This document shows, one piece after another, positions 9,501-17,633 of a stretch of 64,000 nucleotides of DNA (position 1 is the stretch's first letter; every line of letters starts with the position of its first letter). A program made the position numbers and the translations under genes. The stretch comes from Pseudomonadota bacterium. Its GTDB lineage: Bacteria; Myxococcota_A; UBA796; GCA-2862545. The notes beneath the pieces are model-generated. The model was not told where the DNA came from. It did no database searches and saw only the letters and a program-made list of their open reading frames with translations. The stretch spans positions 1-64,000 of the forward strand of contig JAGSGY010000018.1 of NCBI GenBank assembly GCA_023954855.1. The letters are read 5' to 3'.

Positions 9501-10292
9501 ATGCAAGCGAACCGAGAACAACAGTTTGCCGAAGCCCTCGAAGCGTTGCTTCCTGGACTCGCCTCTGGAGAGGCCAAGGCGGTCCGCAGCGCTCGGCGTC
9601 TGCTCGGTGTACTGGCCGATCGAGGACCCGTGTCGGTACGCGACGATGCCACCCGCGTCGCCCACGGCCCCGACAAGACCCTGCGCGATGGCGTCGACGC
9701 CATTGCCCGAGCCCTGCAGAGCCGGAACTCCGCCTCGGCGGCAGCTCCGATTCTGATCATCGAAGACGACGACCTCGTCAGTGCGGCCATCGGCGTGCAC
9801 CTGGCACCGCTCGGTCGCGAGATCCTCGAAGCCCGAGACCTCAGCACCGCCCGCCGCATGCTCGCGCAGCGGGCGCCGGCTGCGGTCATTCTCGATCTCC
9901 AGCTACGCCAGGGCGAAGACGGCCGAGACCTGCTCGTCGATCACAGCGTCGACACGGTGTTCGTCGTGCTCTCGGCGATGGCGGACGACCCCGCAGTTCG
10001 CCGTGAGTGCCGGGCGCTTGGAGCCCGCGCCACCCTCGCAAAACCGGTCGTCGCCGCCCCGCTCCTCGAGGCCCTGCAGACTTTGCTCACGCGTGCGTCC
10101 TCCTTTCATGCTCCCGACAACGCCCACGTGCTCTCGCTCCTTCGGCACCGCACCCATCTGACCGACGAGGACATGGCTGCGTGCGCGGCAGGCATCACGG
10201 ACCTCACCTGGGAAGCGGCGGTTCGCGGTCACATGGATGCCTGCGATGAGTGCCGGGAGGCCTACCGCAGGCTCCTTCGCGAGACGGCCTAG
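9501..10292 (+). CDS. Receiver-domain protein with a possible HC2-type zinc-finger tail
   Basis: 263 residues in three parts: a helical N-terminal 75 residues of unknown role, a CheY-like receiver (about 78-190; acidic pocket IIEDDD, phosphoacceptor Asp in VILDLQLRQGEDG, and Lys in TLAKPV), and a 60-residue C-terminal segment. The tail contains VRGHMDACDECREAYRRLL, an H-x3-C-x2-C arrangement like the zinc-binding part of HC2 anti-sigma domains. No partner kinase is adjacent. A TAGGCT hexamer lies 6 bp before the ATG, so the transcript may be leaderless. Converges on the slipin gene with a 4-bp overlap. Confidence 0.75.
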   Translation: MQANREQQFAEALEALLPGLASGEAKAVRSARRLLGVLADRGPVSVRDDATRVAHGPDKTLRDGVDAIARALQSRNSASAAAPILIIEDDDLVSAAIGVHLAPLGREILEARDLSTARRMLAQRAPAAVILDLQLRQGEDGRDLLVDHSVDTVFVVLSAMADDPAVRRECRALGARATLAKPVVAAPLLEALQTLLTRASSFHAPDNAHVLSLLRHRTHLTDEDMAACAAGITDLTWEAAVRGHMDACDECREAYRRLLRETA

Positions 10293-11077
10293 CTCAGCTC
10301 GGGCTCGTCGTAGCCGCTGTCGTAGTCGGGAATCAGCGGTGCGGCCTTGGCCTCCCGCTTGGTGCGTACCTGAACCTCGGCCGCCGTCAACGCGGCGTGC
10401 GCGAGCTCCGGGGTGGGCGCGAAGACCACGGTGTTTCCGCCTTCAGCCACCTGCAAGAGCGTCTGCAAGTAGCGAAGCTGAAGTCCGGCCGGGGAACGGT
10501 CCAGTTCGGCTGCCGCAGACGCCAGCTGCTTGGCGGCCTCCTTCTCACCCTGCGCGCGAATCACCATCGCCCGCCGTTCCCGCTCAGCAGCGGCTTCCTT
10601 TGCCATCGCCGTGCGAAGGCCCCCGGGAATCTCGAGATCCTTGATCTCGGTCCGGCTCACCTTCACGCCCCAGGCATCGGTGGCCTCATCGATGATCTGC
10701 TGGAGCCGCTCGCTGATGTCGGTGCGGTCCGAGAGCACCTGGTCCAAGGTCGACTCGCCGATCACGCTGCGTAAGGTGGTCTGGGCAATCTCGATGGTGG
10801 CTTTGTGGTAGTCGCGCACCTCGATGATCGCCTTATCCGGGTGCTCGACCCGGTAGTACACGACCGCATTGACCTTGATCGGCACATTGTCCCGACTGAT
10901 GCACTCCTGGGGCGGAACATCGACAACCACGACGCGGCGGTCGACCCAGACAAAGCGCTCCATAAACGGCAGCCGATAGACCACGCCGGGCCCTCGGTAG
11001 CCGGCCATTCGGCCCATGCGAAACACGGCGACGCGCTGGTATTCAGGGACAATATCGACGAACGGTAGCAGGATCAC
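10289..11077 (-). CDS. SPFH/band 7 protein (slipin/stomatin-like)
   Basis: About 262 residues. The SPFH domain starts almost at once (IVPEYQRVAVFRMGRMAGYRGPGVVY) and continues through PQECISRDNVPIKVNAVVYY and TLRSVIGESTLDQVLSDR, followed by the Ala/Glu-rich coiled coil AMAKEAAAERERRAMVIRAQ. Stomatins scaffold membrane microdomains and often pair with NfeD, which is not seen here. The longest open frame starts with GTG at 11089, but GGAGG is correctly spaced only for the GTG at 11077. Either way the usual N-terminal membrane anchor is reduced to about eight hydrophobic residues. Confidence 0.85.
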   Translation of the reverse strand: MILLPFVDIVPEYQRVAVFRMGRMAGYRGPGVVYRLPFMERFVWVDRRVVVVDVPPQECISRDNVPIKVNAVVYYRVEHPDKAIIEVRDYHKATIEIAQTTLRSVIGESTLDQVLSDRTDISERLQQIIDEATDAWGVKVSRTEIKDLEIPGGLRTAMAKEAAAERERRAMVIRAQGEKEAAKQLASAAAELDRSPAGLQLRYLQTLLQVAEGGNTVVFAPTPELAHAALTAAEVQVRTKREAKAAPLIPDYDSGYDEPELS

Positions 11078-11130
11078 GAAAGCCTCCACACAGGTGTGCG
11101 GAGGCTACCCCAGCGATGAGGTGATTCGCG

Positions 11131-12990
11131 TCAGCGCGAGACGAAGCTGCCCTCGCCGGTGAGGTCTGCGGCGCGGTCAATCAGCTCGATGAGTTCCTTG
11201 TCCTCGGGGAACTCGGCGCGAGCCGCACCGCGGGCGATGGCCTCGACGTCGCGGTAGCCCACCTCCTGCATGTGCGGGCTCTGGCGCAACAGCTCGGCAA
11301 AGCCTGCGGACGCCGTGGCGATGCGGAACTGGCGCGAAGTCGCGGCGAAGGTGCCTGCAATCTCTTCAGAGGAGAGCTCGAAGGAGCGCTCAACGGCCGG
11401 TGCATCTGGGCCCGGAGCCTTGTTGCGAACACGAACCGTGGCGATGGAGCCCTCGACGTGGTCGCGCAGAGCCACTTCGTACAGAGCGGTGACCTGGTGC
11501 CCGGCCCCGATCTCGCCCGCGTCGACCTTGTCGTTGCGGAAGTCACGGTCTGCGACCTCGCGGTTCTCGTAGCCAATCAGACGGTACGCCAGCACATCCT
11601 CCGGGTCCCAGTCGACCTGAATCTTCACGTCCTTGGCGATGACTTCCAGGGTTCCAGTAAGCTTCTCGACGAACACCCGGCGCGCTTCACGCTCGCTGTC
11701 GATGTAGTAGTAGTTGCCGTCGCCGTCGTTGGCGAGACGCTCCATCATGGTGTCCTGGTAGTTGCCGGTTCCAAAGCCGACGGTGGTGAGCGTGACGCCC
11801 TTCTCGGCGTAGCCGCGGATGGTCGCGGACAGGGCCTCGTGGCTGGTCTGGCCGACGTTGGCATCGCCATCGGAGCAGACGATGACGCGGTTCACGGCCC
11901 CCTCGACCAGGCTCTTGTCCGCCAAGCCGTAGGCGAGGTCGATGCCCGCGCCCATGGCCGTTGAACCTCCCGCAGTGAGGCGATCGAGCGCCCGCATGAT
12001 CTCGCCAGACTGCGACATCGGGGTGGGTGCAAGCACGACGTCGGTGCGGCCGGCGTAGGTCGCGATGGCGACGGTATCGCCGTCCTCGAGTTCTTCGGTG
12101 AGCATCTTGAGCGTCTTCTTCAGCAGGCCAATCTTGTCGGACGACTGCATCGAGCCCGAGACGTCGACCAGGAAGGTGAGGTGGACCGACTTGCGCTGGT
12201 CAAACGCCACCTTCTTGCCCTGCACGCCGATGCGAACGATGTGGTTGAGCGCGTTGTACGGGGAGGGGCTGGCCTCGAAGTCGACGGCGAACGGCGTCCC
12301 GGCCGCGGGGCGCTGGTACTCGTAGGGGAAGTAGTTCACGAACTCTTCGACGCGAGCCGACGACGGCGGCGGCAGGTAGCCCTCGCGCAGCTTGCGACGT
12401 ACCATCGTGTACGACGCGGTGTCGACGTCGACCGCGAAGGTCGACAGGTTGTCGGAGCCCGTGTCGGTGAAGCCGTTGATGCCGTAGTCGGTGTAGTGCT
12501 CGGTCGACGAGGTGACTGGCGTGGGAACCGGCGGCGGTGGCGGCGGCGCGTAGGCAATCGAAGGCCCGGCCATGCCTCCAGCAGCCATGTCGGCCGCAGG
12601 CGCCATCTTGCGCTTCGCCGGAGCAGGACGCGGGCGCGACATCGGTCGAGGAGACGAAGCGCGGGTCTCGCGAACCATCATCTCCATCGGCGCCTCCTCC
12701 ATCTCGGGCTCGGCCTCCGGCATCGGGTCAAAGCTCAAGTCCGCATCGTCCTCGGCGCCGCGGGTGGCGACACTCTCGGCGTCCTTCTTGGACTCGCTCT
12801 TCTCGACGACTTGGGCCTCGACCCGGGTGTCGCCGACCGCGACTCCGGTGGTGGTCTGCCCGACCGGAGCGCTCTCAGTCGCGTCGGTCACCGAGACGCG
12901 ATCAGGGAGCACATTCTCGGACGGCTCATGGACACAAGCGGAGAGTGCGAGAAACGAGACGAGCGACACAAAGACGGTGCGAGCAGCCAT
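11131..12990 (-). CDS. YfbK-type von Willebrand factor A lipoprotein
   Basis: 619 residues. The signal peptide ends in a lipobox (FLALSAC), so the protein is probably lipid-anchored. A long acidic, low-complexity linker follows to about residue 155. The family-specific region TFAVDVDTASYTMVRRKLR then leads to a VWA domain with MIDAS motif DVSGSMQSSDK, and VIVCSDGDANVG supplies further metal-site residues. The C-terminal part resembles the conserved tail of YfbK-like proteins. The start is supported by AGGAGG upstream. The role is probably metal-dependent protein binding in the envelope; the partner is unknown. Confidence 0.88.
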   Translation of the reverse strand: MAARTVFVSLVSFLALSACVHEPSENVLPDRVSVTDATESAPVGQTTTGVAVGDTRVEAQVVEKSESKKDAESVATRGAEDDADLSFDPMPEAEPEMEEAPMEMMVRETRASSPRPMSRPRPAPAKRKMAPAADMAAGGMAGPSIAYAPPPPPPVPTPVTSSTEHYTDYGINGFTDTGSDNLSTFAVDVDTASYTMVRRKLREGYLPPPSSARVEEFVNYFPYEYQRPAAGTPFAVDFEASPSPYNALNHIVRIGVQGKKVAFDQRKSVHLTFLVDVSGSMQSSDKIGLLKKTLKMLTEELEDGDTVAIATYAGRTDVVLAPTPMSQSGEIMRALDRLTAGGSTAMGAGIDLAYGLADKSLVEGAVNRVIVCSDGDANVGQTSHEALSATIRGYAEKGVTLTTVGFGTGNYQDTMMERLANDGDGNYYYIDSEREARRVFVEKLTGTLEVIAKDVKIQVDWDPEDVLAYRLIGYENREVADRDFRNDKVDAGEIGAGHQVTALYEVALRDHVEGSIATVRVRNKAPGPDAPAVERSFELSSEEIAGTFAATSRQFRIATASAGFAELLRQSPHMQEVGYRDVEAIARGAARAEFPEDKELIELIDRAADLTGEGSFVSR

Positions 12991-13101
12991 GGGGGCCTCC
13001 TGGTTCGGGGGGTGAACGAGGAGGCGGGCAGCGCCTTACAGCAAAACCGAAGTTTCTTTCATTTCACGCGTCGAAACAGGGTTGATGATGTGCTGCGGCC
13101 T

Positions 13102-13120
13102 CGAAAGGCCCGTGCTTTCG
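13102..13120 (-). terminator. Hairpin just downstream of the 121-residue gene
   Basis: CGAAAG at 13102-13107 and CTTTCG at 13115-13120 can pair across a 7-nt loop directly after the stop of the minus-strand gene at 13122. There is no U-run, so this may be a Rho-type 3' end or chance. Confidence 0.3.
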
Positions 13121-13121
13121 G

Positions 13122-13487
13122 TCATCCGTCCACCGCGTCCTCGTCGCGAGGTGTCGCGTAGATGCAGTAGTGGACCGTGTGATCGATGGTGTTGCCGAAC
13201 TTGAAGGTACGGAAGTGAAGCCAGAGCACCCGATCACCACGCTCGGTCAGCCGGACGGGCTCAGCCGATCCTCGGCCATCGGCCGCGTCAAAGTTGTAGA
13301 GCGTGAGCTCGAAACGATCTTCGACCCAGGCTGGATCGACCCGGAGTTCGCCTTCGTCCGTCACAAAGCGAAGCCCCACGGCGAACTGCAACTCATCGAG
13401 AAAGATCAAGATGGGATGCCCTCTAAAGGCGGTCACCTGGCCGCCCGCGATCACCTCTGCGCGGCCACTTCGAATCCTTGCCGACAT
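13122..13487 (-). CDS. Small conserved-looking protein, function unknown
   Basis: 121 residues, start MSARIRSGRAEVIAGGQVTAF, with GGGGAGGGC in front of the ATG. It reads as one beta-rich domain: PILIFLDELQFAVGLRFV, FELTLYNFDAADGRGSAEP and VLWLHFRTFKFGNTIDHTVHY. No signal peptide or catalytic motif is recognised. It lies upstream of, and divergent from, the orphan spike gene with about 100 bp between. Coding character is supported by the clean ribosome site and balanced composition. Confidence 0.65.
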   Translation of the reverse strand: MSARIRSGRAEVIAGGQVTAFRGHPILIFLDELQFAVGLRFVTDEGELRVDPAWVEDRFELTLYNFDAADGRGSAEPVRLTERGDRVLWLHFRTFKFGNTIDHTVHYCIYATPRDEDAVDG

Positions 13488-13590
13488 TCACGCCCTCCCC
13501 GAAGCCCATGAGTTGCCTTGACGATAGCCCTTGAGCGGCCCTAGGATAGACAAAGCTCCTCATCAAAAAAATTGTGTCTGGAGGGCAGCC

Positions 13591-14553
13591 ATGCCCAAGC
13601 TGACCGATCTCCTCGGACGTCCACACTCCGGGATCGTGCCCACCGCTGTCATCGGCATCGTCAAAGACAACGACGATCCGGACGAACTCGGTCGCGTGCA
13701 AGTGACCTTCCCCACCCTCGTCGTCTCTGGCGGCTCTGACAATGCGGTCAGCTTCTGGCTGCGCGTACTGAGCCCAGACGCAGGATCGGCGTCGGGCTCG
13801 CTCGACGGAAAGGGCCAACAGGCCGTCGGCGCTGGAAACACAAAGGGGAGCGGCCGCGGCTTCTATGCCGTACCGGAGATCGATGACGAGGTCCTCGTCC
13901 TGTTTACCCAGGGCAGCCAAGACGTCGGCGTGGTCATCGGCCAGCTGTACAACGGTGCCGATGGGCCCCCAGACGAAGCCATCGGAGCCATGCCCGCCCA
14001 AGAAAAGCTCTGGGATGGCGGCGTAAAGTCGACAGCCGGCCACTCCGGCGGAAGCACCGACGACCGACGCAACGACCGCCGGATTTGGAAGTCGCGTAGC
14101 GGCGCCATGCTTGTGTTCGACGACACCACGGACAACGAGTCGGTCCAGATCTGGAACAACAAGCAGACGCTTGCCCTGGTCTTCGACAGCGCAACCGACT
14201 GCATCATCCTCTCGAACAGCGTCGGCGACATCCACATTCGCACGGCCACGGATCTCTACCTCGAGGCCGGCAACGACATCTTCTGGGAAGCCGGCCGCAA
14301 CCTCGAAGGCCACGCCGCAACCGACATCATCGAAGAGGCCGGGGCGAACTACGAGTTCAAGGCCGGCAGCTCGGGCAAGATGGAGTTCGGCACAAGCTTC
14401 GACGCGAAAGCGGGCACCGCAGCCACCGTCGAGGCCGGAACCGACCTCCTCGCCAAGGGCGGAGTGGGCGCGACCCTCAAGGGTGGCGCAACCGCAGAGG
14501 TCAACGGTGCTGCCCAGACGACGATCAAGGGCGGAATGGTGATGATCAACTAG
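13591..14553 (+). CDS. Phage baseplate V / VgrG-like spike protein, orphan
   Basis: 320 residues from the ATG at 13591, chosen because TCTGGAGGGCAGCC precedes it. Residues 15-125 form a gpV/gp5-type OB domain (AVIGIVKDNDDPDELGRVQV, then GFYAVPEIDDEVLVLF and VGVVIGQLYNG). The rest is a repetitive, Gly/Ala/Thr-rich beta segment (DIHIRTATDLYLEAGNDIFW and following), as in the needle of VgrG or Pvc8/Afp8 spikes. The gp27-like N-terminal domain of a full VgrG is absent. In phages, T6SS and extracellular contractile systems this protein sits at the tube tip. No sheath, tube or baseplate gene is nearby. Confidence 0.8.
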   Translation: MPKLTDLLGRPHSGIVPTAVIGIVKDNDDPDELGRVQVTFPTLVVSGGSDNAVSFWLRVLSPDAGSASGSLDGKGQQAVGAGNTKGSGRGFYAVPEIDDEVLVLFTQGSQDVGVVIGQLYNGADGPPDEAIGAMPAQEKLWDGGVKSTAGHSGGSTDDRRNDRRIWKSRSGAMLVFDDTTDNESVQIWNNKQTLALVFDSATDCIILSNSVGDIHIRTATDLYLEAGNDIFWEAGRNLEGHAATDIIEEAGANYEFKAGSSGKMEFGTSFDAKAGTAATVEAGTDLLAKGGVGATLKGGATAEVNGAAQTTIKGGMVMIN

Positions 14554-15028
14554 CCGGCTTCGCCTCGAAAGAGGTGAACCGCTGGCCGCCCTCTGCCGAG
14601 ACGAACTCGCGGAGGTCGGCGGCCCAGCCTTGGGCATCATCGAGCACCATCTCAAGCCGGAACATGCCATCGGCGCGGCCCACAGAACCCTCGAGGACGA
14701 GCCGCCCCGGACCCGTGCATCGCGCGGACTGCAGCGGCGAAGTCTCGGCGGTCGCATCGAGTAGCACGCCCCGATCGCTGATCACCAGAAAGCGCTCGTC
14801 GGTGAGCACGAGGTCTGCGCGCACGCCCGTCCGGCGGCGGGCATCGAGGCCACGCCAAGACTTCACGCCTGTGACCAAGACGCGGACGGTCACCGACCGC
14901 GTCGATCGGAGGAGCGCGTCGGTGTCGAGGCTGCGCATCACACGTTCACGGCGCCACCAGCCGAACCCCTGACGGGCCATACCCAGCAGCGTCATGGCGA
15001 CGATGACGACGACGACGGCCTTGAACAT
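14546..15028 (-). CDS. Membrane-anchored protein of unknown function
   Basis: 160 residues from the ATG at 15028, preceded by AGGGAGAGGCA; the frame is open further upstream but without a ribosome site. A single N-terminal hydrophobic segment (FKAVVVVIVAMTLLGMA) anchors a basic-then-beta-rich domain containing VRADLVLTDERFLVISDRGV. No family recognised. It converges with the spike gene, overlapping its last 8 bp. Confidence 0.65.
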   Translation of the reverse strand: MFKAVVVVIVAMTLLGMARQGFGWWRRERVMRSLDTDALLRSTRSVTVRVLVTGVKSWRGLDARRRTGVRADLVLTDERFLVISDRGVLLDATAETSPLQSARCTGPGRLVLEGSVGRADGMFRLEMVLDDAQGWAADLREFVSAEGGQRFTSFEAKPAS

Positions 15029-15150
15029 TGCCTCTCCCTGTCCGCACGTGTGGAGCCTAATCCACTTCACGCCAAAACGCGGCGCGACGCCTAGTGGACC
15101 CCGGGATAGGCGTGCGGTTCCACGAGCCGGGTCGGACCCGAGGAGAGAGC

Positions 15151-15798
15151 ATGTCAAGGAGCGCCGCACTGCTGGAGTGGCTTCGCAAGACCGTCGCAGA
15201 TCGCGGATTTGCGGTGGGCTCTCTGGCCAAGAAGAGTGGCGTCGACCGCCGCCGCCTTCGCCGGATCCTCGGCGGCAGCGAGGAGATGACCGTCGACGAG
15301 CTGCTCGCCTTGACCGAGGCCCTCGAGCTCACTCCCGCAGAGCTCGGCCTCGCCGAAGGCACCATGGTCGATGCTCCCGCAGCCCTCGACATCGAGCCGA
15401 AGCAGCGTGAAGGCGTCGAGGTCGACCCATGGGGCAACCACGTGCAGCAGCTCTTCGAGGTCGCCTTCGGCCTGGGCTGCGACTTCTTCTTTCTTGCGCG
15501 CACCGCCGAGCTCACGGACAGCGGACTGCCGGCCGCGGTGCTCGCCCAGTACGAAGGCCGAGACCTTCCGATCCGCCTCGACGCCGGCTACCACAAGTAC
15601 AACAAGCCGCGGTACGAGGCCCACACCGTCACCTTGACCCTGTCCTTTGATGCGCTCTACGAGGTGACCATTCCCTGGTCCGCCATCCACCAGGTGAGCT
15701 TCTTTCCCGCCGAGCAGGAACCTCGCGACGACGACAGCGAGGAGACGCCCGAGCCGCCGACCCCCGGCACGCGTCCGACGCTGCGCCTGGTGACCTAA
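15151..15798 (+). CDS. HTH protein with SspB-like C-terminal domain
   Basis: 215 residues from ATG 15151 (AGGAGAGAGC upstream). Residues 1-65 resemble an XRE-type helix-turn-helix (SLAKKSGVDRRRLRRILGG, then MTVDELLALTEALELTPAEL). The C-terminal half contains VTLTLSFDALYEVTIPWSAI followed by VSFFPAEQEP and an acidic tail ending TLRLVT. That pattern recalls SspB, the ClpXP adaptor, whose C-terminal tail docks ClpX. The HTH call is fair; the SspB link is my pattern reading and needs a profile search. No membrane segment. Confidence 0.65.
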   Translation: MSRSAALLEWLRKTVADRGFAVGSLAKKSGVDRRRLRRILGGSEEMTVDELLALTEALELTPAELGLAEGTMVDAPAALDIEPKQREGVEVDPWGNHVQQLFEVAFGLGCDFFFLARTAELTDSGLPAAVLAQYEGRDLPIRLDAGYHKYNKPRYEAHTVTLTLSFDALYEVTIPWSAIHQVSFFPAEQEPRDDDSEETPEPPTPGTRPTLRLVT

Positions 15799-15860
15799 GC
15801 GCAGCCAATTGACCCGTTCCGTTTGAGGCGGATCCGGGCTAGAACAACGGCGGAGGACGC

Positions 15861-16778
15861 ATGGCTGGAATCCCCGTCGTTGATTTCCGAGACTTCAGCA
15901 ACCCGGAGCGGCGCGCCTCCTTCGTCGCCACCCTGGGCAAGGGACTCGAAGAGTTCGGCTTTGTCGCCGTCACCGGACACGGCGTCTCCCCCGAGCTTCT
16001 GGCTCAGGCCTATGCGGTCGCCGAACAGACCTTCGCCCTGCCTCATGCCTCCAAGGCCAGCTGTGAGGACTCTGCAGGGGGGCGCCAGCGCGGCTACACC
16101 TCGTTTGGCGTCGAGCACGCCAAAGACCAAGCCGTGCCCGACCTGAAAGAGTTCTGGCACATCGGCCGCCAGCTTCCCGACGACCATCCGCTCACGCTCA
16201 GCGGCGACATCCCGGCGAACCGATTCCCAGACGACCAGCCGGACTTCGGGCCCACCTTCCTCGCGCTATTCGACGCGCTGGAGGGCTTCGCAAATGGTCT
16301 TCTCGAGGCGGTCGGCGAGCACCTCGACCTTCCCGAGGACTTCTTCCGCAACTTCGTCCGTGACGGAAACAGCGTGCTGCGCGTGATCCACTACCCAGAC
16401 ATGGGCCCCGATGCGCCTCCCGAAGCCGTGCGGGCCGCACAGCACGAGGACATCAACCTCATGACGGTGCTACCCGCGTCGACGCGGCCCGGCCTCGAGT
16501 TGCTCACCCGCGATGGCGAGTGGATGGCCGTACAGACGCCCCCAGATGTGATGGTCTGCGATACCGGCGACATGATGCAGCTGCTCACCGGCGGCCGCTT
16601 GCCCGCGACGACCCACCGAGTGGTCAACCCGCCAGACTCGGACGGTGGACGCTACTCCATGCCCTTCTTCCTGCATCCGCATCCGGACCAGATCTTGAAG
16701 CCCATGCAAGGCGACGAGCCTGGCATCACGACACGTGAATACCTACACGAGCGCCTCGTCGCCATTGGTGTGGCGTAG
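15861..16778 (+). CDS. 2-oxoglutarate/Fe(II) oxygenase, isopenicillin N synthase-like
   Basis: 305 residues. The N-terminal DIOX_N region starts IPVVDFRDFSNPERRASFV. The Fe(II) triad is visible as H195-x-D197 (HEDINLMTVL) and H252 (TTHRVVNPP), and the 2-oxoglutarate-binding R-x-S is R264-S266 (RYSMPFFLHP). It is therefore expected to be an active dioxygenase of the IPNS/GA-oxidase fold, hydroxylating or desaturating a small molecule. The substrate is not evident. GGCGGAGG precedes the ATG. It follows the HTH gene by 62 bp on the same strand. Confidence 0.9.
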   Translation: MAGIPVVDFRDFSNPERRASFVATLGKGLEEFGFVAVTGHGVSPELLAQAYAVAEQTFALPHASKASCEDSAGGRQRGYTSFGVEHAKDQAVPDLKEFWHIGRQLPDDHPLTLSGDIPANRFPDDQPDFGPTFLALFDALEGFANGLLEAVGEHLDLPEDFFRNFVRDGNSVLRVIHYPDMGPDAPPEAVRAAQHEDINLMTVLPASTRPGLELLTRDGEWMAVQTPPDVMVCDTGDMMQLLTGGRLPATTHRVVNPPDSDGGRYSMPFFLHPHPDQILKPMQGDEPGITTREYLHERLVAIGVA

Positions 16779-16802
16779 CTGCGGAAGGATCGTCACCCGA
16801 GC

Positions 16803-16964
16803 CTAGCTCGGCAGCGCGCCGCCGATGGTATCGGTGTACATCACGTTCATGCGCGTGCCGACGAGACGTAGAGCACTAATGACGACGATGGCCAGAAGTG
16901 CGGCCACTAGCGCGTATTCGACGGCCGTAGACCCGTCCTCGTCAGCGATGAACTGGGTGAACAT
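16803..16964 (-). CDS. Flp/Fap-type pilin, orphan
   Basis: 53 residues from the ATG at 16964 (GGGAGGGTGC upstream). It has the Flp prepilin pattern: a short charged leader, the cleavage context DEDGSTAVEYALV with Glu5 after the Gly, and one hydrophobic helix (ALVAALLAIVVISALRLVG). Flp pilins are processed by TadV-type peptidases and assembled by Tad machinery. No tad genes occur in this window. Confidence 0.85.
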   Translation of the reverse strand: MFTQFIADEDGSTAVEYALVAALLAIVVISALRLVGTRMNVMYTDTIGGALPS

Positions 16965-17042
16965 GCACCCTCCCAATCCCAGAGTACCGGTTCTTCGTCC
17001 AATTTCCAAGGACGCCAAGAAAAACTTTCGGCGCCGTGCCGT

Positions 17043-17633
17043 CTAGGCCTTTGTCCAGCGCATCCAGCCTAGAACTGCGGCGATCGCCAAAGCGAGCACG
17101 AGCAGGCCCGTTGTTCGCAAGTGACCGAGGAGCCAGAAGCTGCCGTCAATCAGCGGCGTCCCGAAGACGTAGCCCAACGCAGCCGCGGCGGGCACGGCCA
17201 CGAGCAGTCCCAGAAAGTCCCAGCCCGCAAAGCGCATGAACGGCACCCGAGCCGCCCCGCACGCCATGAACACGGGTGCGCGGAAGCCGACGAGAAAGCG
17301 GCCCACAAGCACTGCGCGCGCACCACGCTCGTCCACCAGCCCACGGGCGCGATCCAGACGGTCTGCTCCCACAAAGCGCCGAACCAGGTCGTGGTCGAGC
17401 ACCCAATCGCCAAGCAGGCGCCCGAGCCCGTACGCGATGGCATCTCGTACGAACACACCCGAGAGCGCCGCAAGGCCCGTCGGCAGCCACGCGGCCTCTC
17501 CGGCCTGCACCCGCATCCCGGCGTACATCAAGGCCACATCCTCGGGGACGGGAAAGACAATCCCGCTCACCGCGCAGAAGAAGAAGAGACCGGAGTAGCC
17601 TCCAATGCCCTCGAGCAGTTCGCGTGCGATCAC
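17043..17633 (-). CDS. DedA-family membrane protein
   Basis: About 196 residues with several hydrophobic helices. The DedA/VTT core is clear: SGIVFPVPEDVALMYAG, AYGLGRLLGDWVLDH, and VGRFLVGFRAPVFMACGAARV with the conserved GRF..G.R segment. DedA proteins are linked to undecaprenyl-phosphate or phospholipid flipping. The GTG at 17633 overlaps the stop of the glutaredoxin gene as GTGA, which indicates translational coupling. An ATG 24 bp earlier is possible but lies deeper in the neighbour. Confidence 0.85.
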   Translation of the reverse strand: MIARELLEGIGGYSGLFFFCAVSGIVFPVPEDVALMYAGMRVQAGEAAWLPTGLAALSGVFVRDAIAYGLGRLLGDWVLDHDLVRRFVGADRLDRARGLVDERGARAVLVGRFLVGFRAPVFMACGAARVPFMRFAGWDFLGLLVAVPAAAALGYVFGTPLIDGSFWLLGHLRTTGLLVLALAIAAVLGWMRWTKA

